Shown: positions 1-5,506 of the stretch, piece by piece
Numbering within the stretch: the first letter of the stretch is position 1
Layout of the letters: every line of letters begins with the position of its first letter
Source of the DNA: an uncultured Oscillibacter sp.
GTDB lineage: Bacteria > Bacillota > Clostridia > Oscillospirales > Oscillospiraceae
NCBI GenBank assembly: GCA_946494635.1
Contig: CAMMCS010000077.1
Location: 1 to 9,063 of the forward strand
Length of the DNA stretch: 9,063 nucleotides
Reading direction: 5' to 3'
The notes under the pieces: model-generated
What the model was told of the DNA's origin: nothing
The model's input: only the letters and a program-made list of their open reading frames with translations
The model's database searches: none
Translations under genes and position numbers: made by a program

Positions 1-236
1 TCATCTGGCCCCGGATGACCGGGGAGCCGGAGCTGGGGGTGATCCTGTATGAGTACGACGTTCAGGAGGACGGCGTCACCTGCACTGGCCATCAGCTGTA
101 CATCACCCCAGAGGGGGCCTACCTTCCCTACGGCGACGCGGCGGAGGACGCTGCCAACCAGGCGGTGCTGGCGGCCCACCGGGAGAACGTGGAGACGCTG
201 CTGTCCCGGGCCCGGGAGATCTGGGGGATGCCGTGA
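1..236 (+). CDS. 3' end of an unrecognised protein gene
   Basis: The reading frame is open from base 3 and ends at TGA 234-236, giving about 77 residues of a C-terminus. The ATG at 15 has no ribosome binding site that can be judged, and codons for I-W-P-R precede it in frame, so the gene most likely starts outside the window. The visible part is acidic and soluble: a stretch with several Tyr, Gly and Glu residues (ILYEYDVQEDGV, then LYITPEGAYLPYGD), followed by an Ala/Glu-rich amphipathic helix to the end. There is no signal peptide, membrane segment or motif I recognise, so no function is assigned. It converges on folA and the two share the hairpin at 259-284. Codon use matches the neighbours, which supports real coding. 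Confidence 0.6.
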   Translation, partial: IWPRMTGEPELGVILYEYDVQEDGVTCTGHQLYITPEGAYLPYGDAAEDAANQAVLAAHRENVETLLSRAREIWGMP

Positions 237-251
237 CACGCCCCGCCTGCG

Positions 252-284
252 AAAAAACCGCGCCTGCCAAAACCGGCAGGCGCG
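252..284 (-). terminator. Rho-independent terminator of the thyA-folA operon
   Basis: A perfect 10-bp GC-rich stem pairs 259-268 with 275-284 around a 6-base loop (269-274). On the minus strand it is followed after two bases by six T residues (complement of 252-257). It starts 9 bases past the folA stop codon. On the plus strand the hairpin is followed only by ATTTCCC, so it would act less well for the converging gene ending at 236. Confidence 0.88.
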
Positions 285-293
285 ATTTCCCGT

Positions 294-791
294 TTACAGT
301 TTGGTATTCACATAGTCGTAGAACCGGTAGGTAAGGCCGTTTTCCGTCAGAGGCGGGCTGATGGACTCCACCGCCCATCCGGGCAGCTTGTCCAGGTTGG
401 GGAAGAAGGAATCAGCCCCCTCCGCGGCGGCGTCCACCCGCGTCACGCAGGCCCGGCGGCACTGGGAGAGCAGGGCGGCGTAGACGCTGCCGCCGCCGAT
501 GACCCACAGCTGGTCCTGGGGAGTGCCGGCCGCAGCCTCCAGGGCCGCTGCCGGGCTGGAGACCACCTCCGCCCCCTCCCGGGCAAAATCCACGCAGTGG
601 GTGATGACGATGTTCCGCCGCTTGGGCAGGGGATTCCCGCCCGGGAAGGAGTCCAGCGTCCGGCGGCCCAGAATGACGGTGCCGCCCAGGGTGAGGGAAC
701 GGAAACGCTTCATATCCGTGGGCAGGGAAAAGAGCAGATCATTGTCCCGGCCGATGGCCCAGTTCTGATCCACAACGACAATGGCATTCAC
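294..791 (-). CDS. folA: Dihydrofolate reductase
   Basis: It reduces dihydrofolate to tetrahydrofolate with NADPH in the cytoplasm, restoring the cofactor oxidised by thymidylate synthase. The 165-residue length is typical of bacterial DHFR. Visible family features are the N-terminal strand and Met20-type loop (AIVVVDQNWAIGRDNDLLF, residues 3-21), the catalytic acid D26 in LPTDMKRF, the NADPH segment GGTVILGRRTLDSF (36-49) with PLPKRRNIV after it, and the phosphate-binding VIGGGSVY (97-104). A GTG start at 791 is chosen because the family begins at this strand and an AGGAGG lies at 803-808. The ATG at 836 would add 15 residues inside thyA and lacks homology to the family N-terminus. The gene follows thyA by 16 bases, so it is co-transcribed and probably translationally coupled. 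Confidence 0.96.
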   Translation of the reverse strand: MNAIVVVDQNWAIGRDNDLLFSLPTDMKRFRSLTLGGTVILGRRTLDSFPGGNPLPKRRNIVITHCVDFAREGAEVVSSPAAALEAAAGTPQDQLWVIGGGSVYAALLSQCRRACVTRVDAAAEGADSFFPNLDKLPGWAVESISPPLTENGLTYRFYDYVNTKL

Positions 792-802
792 AGGGTGGTC
801 AA

Positions 803-808
803 CCTCCT
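803..808 (-). promoter_or_regulatory. Ribosome binding site of folA, touching the thyA stop
   Basis: The minus strand reads AGGAGG here, and its first base is the last base of the thyA TGA (810-808). It lies 11 bases before the GTG at 791. This placement fixes the folA start at GTG and predicts that ribosomes ending thyA can reinitiate on folA. Confidence 0.75.
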
Positions 809-1638
809 CAAATGGCAATGGGAATTTTGTCCTCAAAGGGAGCAGGGGTGTATCCCTCCAGGGAAAAGCTGTCCCGGGTAAAGGCGTAGAAATCCGTTAC
901 CGACGGATCCATGCGGAACACTGGCGCCGGGGACGGCGTCTGGGCCAGCATTTTTTCGATGATGGGCACATGGCGGTCGTAAATATGCGCGTCCGCGATC
1001 ACATGAACCAGCTCGCCGGGGATCAGCCCGCTGACCTGGGCAAACATGTGAACCAGCACCGCGTACTGCACCACATTCCAGTTGTTGGCGGCCAGCATGT
1101 CCTGGCTCCGCTGGTTCAAAATGGCGTTGAGGACGTTGCCGGAGACATTGAAGGTCATGGAGTAGGCGCAGGGGTACAGGTGCATCTCAGAGAGATCCGC
1201 GAAGGTATAGATGTTGGTGAGGATCCGCCGGGAGGCGGGATTGTGCTTCAAATCATACAGAACCCGGTCCACCTGGTCCATATCGCCCTCCGGATAGTGG
1301 TGCTTTACCCCCAGCTGATACCCGTAAGCCTTGCCGATGGAGCCCGTCTCATCCGCCCACTGATCCCAGATATGGCCGTTCAGGTCGCGGATGTTGTTGG
1401 ACTTCTTCTGCCAGATCCACAGCAGCTCGTCCACGGCGGTCTTCCAGTAGGTCCGGCGGAGCGTGAGGATGGGAAACTCCTCCCGCAGGTCATACCGGTT
1501 TACGATCCCGAATTTTTTCACCGTGTGAGCGGGGGTGCCGTCCTCCCAGCGGGGGCGGACGTTCTGATCGGTGTCCCAGACGCCGTGGTCCAAAATGTCC
1601 CGGCAATTTTGGATAAAGAGCGCGTCGGCACGGCTCAT
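808..1638 (-). CDS. thyA: Thymidylate synthase, Bacillus subtilis ThyA type
   Basis: It methylates dUMP to dTMP using methylene-tetrahydrofolate and releases dihydrofolate. The product is 276 residues. Visible active-site elements are the nucleophile C157 in LYPCAYSMTFNV, the phosphate-binding arginines in NPASRRI (R137, R138), QRSQD (176-180) with R177 and D180, N187 in the LAANNWN segment, and DAHIY (216-220) with H218 and Y220. The end, PIAI, matches the usual hydrophobic C-terminus. The spacing of WKTAVDELLWIWQKKSN and RWEDGTPAHT resembles the B. subtilis/phage phi3T ThyA branch rather than E. coli, as does the non-His residue after the catalytic Cys. ATG 1638 is preceded by GGAGGG at 1645-1650; an upstream ATG at 1827 would run back over the promoter. 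It is first in the operon with folA. Confidence 0.97.
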   Translation of the reverse strand: MSRADALFIQNCRDILDHGVWDTDQNVRPRWEDGTPAHTVKKFGIVNRYDLREEFPILTLRRTYWKTAVDELLWIWQKKSNNIRDLNGHIWDQWADETGSIGKAYGYQLGVKHHYPEGDMDQVDRVLYDLKHNPASRRILTNIYTFADLSEMHLYPCAYSMTFNVSGNVLNAILNQRSQDMLAANNWNVVQYAVLVHMFAQVSGLIPGELVHVIADAHIYDRHVPIIEKMLAQTPSPAPVFRMDPSVTDFYAFTRDSFSLEGYTPAPFEDKIPIAI

Positions 1639-1670
1639 GACCTTCCCTCCTTGATTTCGACATTGTTCAC

Positions 1671-1699
1671 AGTATAGCAAATCCAGGAGGAAAACACAA
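1671..1699 (-). promoter_or_regulatory. Promoter of thyA-folA
   Basis: The minus strand carries TTGTGT (1699-1694), a 17-base spacer, then TATACT (1676-1671), with an extended -10 TGC directly before it. Transcription would start near 1664, giving a leader of about 26 bases before the ATG at 1638. The -35 matches consensus in three of six positions; the -10 and its extension are strong. Confidence 0.75.
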
Positions 1700-1742
1700 T
1701 CTGGGATTGCGGGACTGTCCTGCCAAATCGCAGGGCCTTTTT
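1697..1742 (+). terminator. Orphan terminator-like hairpin with overlapping upstream hairpins
   Basis: On the plus strand, 1717-1723 pairs with 1730-1736 (seven pairs, one G-U, loop of six), followed by C and five T residues (1738-1742). No recognised plus-strand gene ends here, because thyA lies on the other strand and the AraC-family promoter starts 11 bases downstream. Two more hairpins precede it: CAATC/GATTG (1697-1701 with 1705-1709) and GCGGG/CCTGC (1709-1713 with 1719-1723). The second shares its right arm with the terminator's left arm, so the two cannot form together. It may insulate against antisense transcription through thyA-folA, or end a short RNA. Confidence 0.45.
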
Positions 1743-1752
1743 GCCGCCGCAG

Positions 1753-1781
1753 TTGTGAAAATCGGCGGGATATGGTATGAT
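1753..1781 (+). promoter_or_regulatory. Promoter of the AraC-family gene
   Basis: TTGTGA at 1753-1758, a 17-base spacer, and TATGAT at 1776-1781 preceded by the extended -10 TGG. Predicted start of transcription is near 1788, so the leader is about 23 bases and holds the ribosome binding site AAAGGGGG (1795-1802). It is divergent from the thyA promoter, with the two -35 boxes about 53 bases apart. Confidence 0.75.
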
Positions 1782-1810
1782 CGTCCCGGAACGGAAAGGG
1801 GGCGCGGCCA

Positions 1811-2656
1811 GTGGACCGGGAGGGCATCGACCAGCGGGGGTACCTGAAGGAGGACTTCCGCCTGTTCCACCTGAAGGACAGTCAGGCCCCGCAGGTGGAC
1901 TACCATTACCATACCTTTGACAAGCTGGTGCTGCTGCTGGGCGGCAGGGTTACCTATGTGGTGGAGGGGGTCACATACTTCCTTCAGCCCTGGGATCTGC
2001 TGCTGGTGGGCCGGGATCTGATTCACAGACCCATTATGGATCCGGCGGAGCCCTATGAGCGGGTGGTGATCTGGCTGGGAGAGCAGTGGCTGGAGCAGCG
2101 CAGCGACCCCGGTGAGGAGTTGGAGAGCTGCTTTATCCTGGCCCGGGAGCGGGGGTTTCATCTGCTGCGGTTCGACGCGGAGCGGCGGATGCATTACATG
2201 AACCGCATCCAGCAGCTGGAGGAGGCCCAGCGGGACCAGGGCTTCGGCGCCGCCCGGATGGCGGACACCCTGTGCCAGCAGCTGCTGATCGACGTGAACC
2301 GGGACATGATGCGCTCCCGCACCGCCCAGGAGGAGACGGACAGCTACCGGCGGGACGCCAAGATGGAGGAGATCCTTCGCTTCATCCTCGCCCATCTGGG
2401 AGAGGAGCTGACAGTGGAAGGACTGGCCAGGCGGTTCTTTATCAGCCGGTATTACCTGATGCACCGGTTTAAGGAAGTCACCGGCTACACGGTCCACCAG
2501 TATATCACCCAGAAACGGGTGCTGCGGGCCGGGGAGCTGATCCGCTCCGGCGCGCCGGTGATGAAGGCTGCGGAGGAGGCGGGCTTTCGGGAATACTCCT
2601 CATTCCTGCGGGCCTTCCGGGCGGCCTTCCACATGAGCCCCCGGGAATTCCGGTAA
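1811..2656 (+). CDS. AraC-family transcriptional regulator with cupin sensor domain
   Basis: A cytoplasmic DNA-binding regulator of 281 residues, the usual length for the family. Residues about 15-95 look like the cupin-type ligand-binding domain, with a YHYH pair (H32, H34), a beta-rich segment (VTYVVEGVTYFLQPWDLLLV) and H72 in LIHRP. A helical linker follows (about 100-180). Residues about 185-281 form the double helix-turn-helix: LTVEGLARRFFISRYYLMHRFKE for the first and MKAAEEAGFREYSSFLRAFR for the second, ending in the standard SPREFR. The GTG at 1811 is 8 bases after AAAGGGGG, and no nearer ATG fits. The effector and target are not visible. It stands alone, divergent from thyA and convergent with the alcohol dehydrogenase, so control of a distant gene or of itself is as likely as control of a neighbour. 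Confidence 0.93.
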   Translation: MDREGIDQRGYLKEDFRLFHLKDSQAPQVDYHYHTFDKLVLLLGGRVTYVVEGVTYFLQPWDLLLVGRDLIHRPIMDPAEPYERVVIWLGEQWLEQRSDPGEELESCFILARERGFHLLRFDAERRMHYMNRIQQLEEAQRDQGFGAARMADTLCQQLLIDVNRDMMRSRTAQEETDSYRRDAKMEEILRFILAHLGEELTVEGLARRFFISRYYLMHRFKEVTGYTVHQYITQKRVLRAGELIRSGAPVMKAAEEAGFREYSSFLRAFRAAFHMSPREFR

Positions 2657-2664
2657 AGGCGGAC

Positions 2665-2701
2665 AAAAAAGAGGCGGGAGCGCGCAGCGCTCCCGCCTCT
2701 T
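2665..2701 (-). terminator. Strong rho-independent terminator between convergent genes
   Basis: A 15-bp stem pairs 2669-2683 with 2687-2701 around a GCA loop. On the minus strand it runs into six T residues (complement of 2665-2670), and it starts 7 bases past the alcohol dehydrogenase stop. On the plus strand only TT follows, so it is mainly the terminator of the minus-strand operon, but it may also stop the AraC-family transcript ending at 2656. Confidence 0.92.
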
Positions 2702-2708
2702 GGCACGG

Positions 2709-3902
2709 TTATGTCTGTTTTTCGCCTATGGCCAGACGGAGGATGGCCTCCATATCGGCGGGCTGGATCTTCACAAAGCCGCCGAAGGGGAAGCCGCCGG
2801 GCTTTTCGGCACGGTGGGCCACCATGGCGGGGATATCCGCGGGTTTGGCACCCAGCTCCTCCAGCGCAGTGGGCATCCCCAGGGAGCGGAAGAAGCTCCG
2901 CAGCATCCCGATGCCCCTGCGGGCGGTGGACTCCGGGTCCGCGAAGTCCATCTCGCAGCCGAACACCCGCACGGCGAACTGGGCCAGCCGGACGGGATTG
3001 TGAGGCAGCACATACTCCATCCAGGCGGGCAGCACCACCGCCAGGCCCGCGCCGTGGGCGCAGTCGTAGAAGGCGGAGAGCTCGTGCTCAATCTGGTGGC
3101 TGGCCCAGTCCTGGTCCCGGCCCACACCGCAGGAGTTGTTGTGGGCCAGCATGCCCGCCCACATCAGATCCGCCCGGGCGGCATAGTCGCCCGGATCGGC
3201 AATGGCCTTGGGGGCCGCGTCCAGCACAGTTTTCAAAAGGGCCTCGCACAGCCGGTCCGTCAGCCCCACGTCGGGGGTGTTGGTGAAATACCGCTCACAG
3301 ACATGGGCCATCATATCCACGGCACCGCTGGCGGTCTGATAGGCGGGCAGGGAGCAGGTGAGGCGGGGATCCAGCACTGCGAACCGGGGACGGATCACAT
3401 CGGTCTTGGGGCAGCCCCACTTGAGGTTGCCCCGCTCCTGGGTGATGACGCAGCTGTCGGAGCCCTCGCTGCCGGCGGCGGCGATGGTCAGCACCACACC
3501 CACGGGCAGGGTCTGCTGGATCTTGGCCTTGCCGGTAAAGAAATCCCAGAAGTCCCCGTCGTACCCGGCGCCGAAGCCGATGGCCTTGGCGGTGTCGATG
3601 ACGCTGCCGCCGCCCAGGGCCAGGAGAAAGTCCGCCCCGGTCCGCCGGGCCAGGTCGATGCCCTCGTAGACCTTGCCGCTGCGGGGGTTGGCCTGGACGC
3701 CGGAGAGCTCGGCAAAGGGGATGCCCGCCGCCTCCAGAGAGGCGGCGACGGCGTCATAGGCGCCGTTGCGGCGGACGGACCCGCCGCCGGTGACCAGCAG
3801 CACCCGGGTGCCGCCAAACCGGCGCACCAGGGCGCCGGTGTTTTTCTCCTCCCCGTCGCCGAAGGCGAACAGGGTGGGGGAGTAAAAGGTGAAGTTGTTC
3901 AT
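2709..3902 (-). CDS. Iron-dependent alcohol dehydrogenase, YqhD/BDH type
   Basis: A cytoplasmic group III alcohol dehydrogenase of 397 residues that probably reduces aldehydes (for example butyraldehyde) with NAD(P)H. It begins like E. coli YqhD (MNNF...P T) and keeps the family landmarks: VTGGGSVRRNG (38-47), the dinucleotide-binding LALGGGSVIDTAKAI (94-108), the threonine/alanine-rich loop with GSEGS (144-148), FAVLDP (174-179), and metal ligands D196 and H200 in GAVDMMAH, H269 in DWASHQ and H283 in DCAHGAG. The GGGSV motif with R44-R45 recalls the NADPH-preferring members, but the cofactor is inferred. ATG 3902 follows a purine-rich AAAGGAAAGGAAA. The gene lies 48 bases after the stop of the XRE membrane regulator, on the same strand, and ends at the terminator 2665-2701. 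The physiological substrate is not shown by the sequence. Confidence 0.93.
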   Translation of the reverse strand: MNNFTFYSPTLFAFGDGEEKNTGALVRRFGGTRVLLVTGGGSVRRNGAYDAVAASLEAAGIPFAELSGVQANPRSGKVYEGIDLARRTGADFLLALGGGSVIDTAKAIGFGAGYDGDFWDFFTGKAKIQQTLPVGVVLTIAAAGSEGSDSCVITQERGNLKWGCPKTDVIRPRFAVLDPRLTCSLPAYQTASGAVDMMAHVCERYFTNTPDVGLTDRLCEALLKTVLDAAPKAIADPGDYAARADLMWAGMLAHNNSCGVGRDQDWASHQIEHELSAFYDCAHGAGLAVVLPAWMEYVLPHNPVRLAQFAVRVFGCEMDFADPESTARRGIGMLRSFFRSLGMPTALEELGAKPADIPAMVAHRAEKPGGFPFGGFVKIQPADMEAILRLAIGEKQT

Positions 3903-3950
3903 GAGACTGTTTCCTTTCCTTTGACAGTGTTGAAGGCGTCCAAAACCCAG

Positions 3951-4433
3951 TCAATCCAGTCTGGACAGGAGCACATCAAAAACAAGCAGGAGCAGGGCCA
4001 GCATCATCAGGCAGCCCCCGCCTGCGGCAATGGGTCCCATCCAGTGATATAGCAGTGCTGTTCCAATCCGGCCGATATCACTAAACCACTGATCCGTCCG
4101 CAGAGCCCAAAAAACAGCTCCGGTCAGACCTGCCAAGGCCATCAGGACACCGAGGCCCCCCATCCACAGGTATACACGCCGGAACCACCGCCGCCACAGG
4201 GGCCTGGGCGGGCGGGAGGTCGCGGCCGGCTCCGGCGGCTTATCCAGCAGCAGCTCGTCGGCGGAGATATGGAGGATCCGGCACAGCTGGAGCACCTTCT
4301 CTGTGTCGGGCAGGGACTCGCCGGTCTCCCAGCGGCTGACCGCCTGGCGGGAGACACCCAGCTGTGCTGCCAGGGCTTCCTGCGAGAAGCCGGCGGAACG
4401 GCGGCAGGATGCGATTTTTTCACCAATGCGCAT
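3951..4433 (-). CDS. XRE-family DNA-binding protein with two membrane helices
   Basis: A predicted membrane-tethered transcription regulator of 160 residues. Residues 3-58 are a Cro/C1-type helix-turn-helix: MRIGEKIASCRRSAGFSQ, then LAAQLGVSRQAVSRWETGES with the recognition helix at about 27-36, then LPDTEKVLQLCRILHISADELL. A basic Pro/Arg linker (66-86) leads to two hydrophobic helices, about 88-111 and 132-156, leaving the HTH in the cytoplasm. ATG 4433 is chosen because AAAGGAG lies 8 bases upstream; the ATG at 4466 has no such site. This domain layout is common in Clostridia, where the C-terminal part is poorly characterised. Its position directly upstream of the alcohol dehydrogenase suggests shared transcription and perhaps regulation of that gene, which is inference. 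Confidence 0.88.
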   Translation of the reverse strand: MRIGEKIASCRRSAGFSQEALAAQLGVSRQAVSRWETGESLPDTEKVLQLCRILHISADELLLDKPPEPAATSRPPRPLWRRWFRRVYLWMGGLGVLMALAGLTGAVFWALRTDQWFSDIGRIGTALLYHWMGPIAAGGGCLMMLALLLLVFDVLLSRLD

Positions 4434-4449
4434 GGGCAAAACTCCTTTC

Positions 4450-4528
4450 TGTGACAGCTCCAGCATATCACAGCCCTGCCGGGCAGTCTGCTCCGGCAGA
4501 CGGGAAAGGCCGCAATTTCCGCTTGCGG
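4450..4528 (-). other. Intergenic region with hairpins and a TGTGA/TCACA inverted repeat
   Basis: This covers most of the 100-base gap between the dehydrogenase (stop at 4534) and the XRE gene. It contains CCGCAA/TTGCGG (4510-4515 with 4523-4528), followed on the minus strand by CCTTTCCC and so a weak terminator at best. A longer hairpin CTGCCGG/CCGGCAG (4476-4482 with 4493-4499) has no T run. Nearest the XRE gene, TGTGA (4450-4454) and TCACA (4468-4472) form an inverted repeat 13 bases apart, which could be an operator for the XRE protein. A minus-strand TATGCT (4467-4462) is a possible -10 box, with no good -35. The gap therefore probably carries both an operon end and a new start, but neither is strong. 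Confidence 0.35.
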
Positions 4529-4533
4529 ACTGC

Positions 4534-5505
4534 TCAGTACCCCCGGCTCCGGTCCACCAGGCCCGTCATGGGCCGGCCGGCGGCGTAGCTCCGCAGGTTG
4601 GCACAGAAAAGGGCCACGTTGGCATCGCAGGTATAGCCCAGAGTCATGTTGCCGGAGATGTGCGGGGTCAGGATGAGGTTCTTCGTCTCCCACAGGGGGT
4701 CGTCCTTGGGCAGGGGCTCCGGGACCATCACGTCCAGGGCGGCGCCCGCCAGCTTTCCGGCGTTCAGGGCCTCCATCAGCGCCGGCTGATCCACCGCGGT
4801 GCCCCGGCCCACGTTGATAACATAGGCGTCAGACGGAAGCAGGGCGATCCGCTCCCGGCTGAGGATGCGGATGGTCTCCGGCGTGGAGGGAAGGGACATC
4901 ACCAGCACCTTTGTCCGGGGCAGGATGCTGTCCAGGCGGGAGATGGGGTGGACCTCGTCAAAGGCGGGGTGGGCCCTTCCGCTGCGGCTGAGGCCGATGA
5001 GCTTCGCGGCTCCCATGCCCCGCAGCCGCTCCGCCACATTGACCCCGATGTTGCCGGTGCCCAGAAGCGTGAATTCACCGTCCCGGATGGAGCGGATGGG
5101 CAGCGCACTGCCCCACTCCCGGCGGCGGACACCGGCTTCATACTCCGGCATCCGCCGAAGCAGCATCAGCGTCACCATCACCACATGCTCGGCGATGGTG
5201 ACACCATAGACATTGGAGTTGGTCAGCAGACAGTCCGGATTGGCGAACATGGAGGGGTCCGCACAGTAGGGATCCACCCCGGCGGAGGCACAGCAGTACC
5301 ACTTCAGGTCGGCGGGGGCGGAGCGCAGCAGCTCCGGGGAATGGCCATAGAGCACCTCGCAGTGCTGGAGGCAGGCCCGGGCCTCTTCAAACTGGCTCAG
5401 CGCGAAGAAGTGAGGGGTGAAGCCCGTCTCCCGGGCGGCGTCCTCAATCTGGGCCCTGTGGGCGTCGGTGAGAAATTCCTCGTAAATACAGATGTCCCGG
5501 CTCAT
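4534..5505 (-). CDS. D-isomer-specific 2-hydroxyacid dehydrogenase family protein
   Basis: A cytoplasmic oxidoreductase of 323 residues, the family's normal length, interconverting a 2-oxo acid and a D-2-hydroxy acid with NAD(P)H. The cofactor domain shows LLGTGNIG (147-154; glycines 149, 151, 154). Catalytic residues are R234 in VGRGT, E263 in MVPEPLP and H282 in TPHISGN, so the full Arg-Glu-His set is present. After the second strand of the Rossmann fold the sequence is GLSRSGR (171-177) with no acidic residue, and the S-R pair suggests NADPH preference, as in GhrA/GhrB-like members. ATG 5505 follows AAGGAG by 10 bases, and the previous gene's TGA ends one base before it, so translation is coupled. 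The substrate cannot be read from the sequence; the family also includes phosphoglycerate and glyoxylate reductases. Confidence 0.9.
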   Translation of the reverse strand: MSRDICIYEEFLTDAHRAQIEDAARETGFTPHFFALSQFEEARACLQHCEVLYGHSPELLRSAPADLKWYCCASAGVDPYCADPSMFANPDCLLTNSNVYGVTIAEHVVMVTLMLLRRMPEYEAGVRRREWGSALPIRSIRDGEFTLLGTGNIGVNVAERLRGMGAAKLIGLSRSGRAHPAFDEVHPISRLDSILPRTKVLVMSLPSTPETIRILSRERIALLPSDAYVINVGRGTAVDQPALMEALNAGKLAGAALDVMVPEPLPKDDPLWETKNLILTPHISGNMTLGYTCDANVALFCANLRSYAAGRPMTGLVDRSRGY

Positions 5506-5506
5506 G

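Noticed and set aside
792..836. A 15-residue N-terminal extension of DHFR from ATG 836
   Set aside because: It overlaps the thyA end, lacks a ribosome binding site, and DHFR proteins start at the strand encoded from GTG 791.
781..1677. A 298-codon plus-strand frame
   Set aside because: Antisense to thyA, whose active-site residues are unmistakable.
1639..1827. A 63-residue N-terminal extension of ThyA from ATG 1827
   Set aside because: It would cover the thyA promoter and has no family similarity; ATG 1638 has a good ribosome binding site.
1667..2497. A 276-codon minus-strand frame
   Set aside because: Antisense to the AraC-family gene; it would also run through both divergent promoters.
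2700..4052. A 450-codon plus-strand frame
   Set aside because: Antisense shadow of the alcohol dehydrogenase. It begins inside the terminator stem and has a Gly/His/Gln-rich composition.
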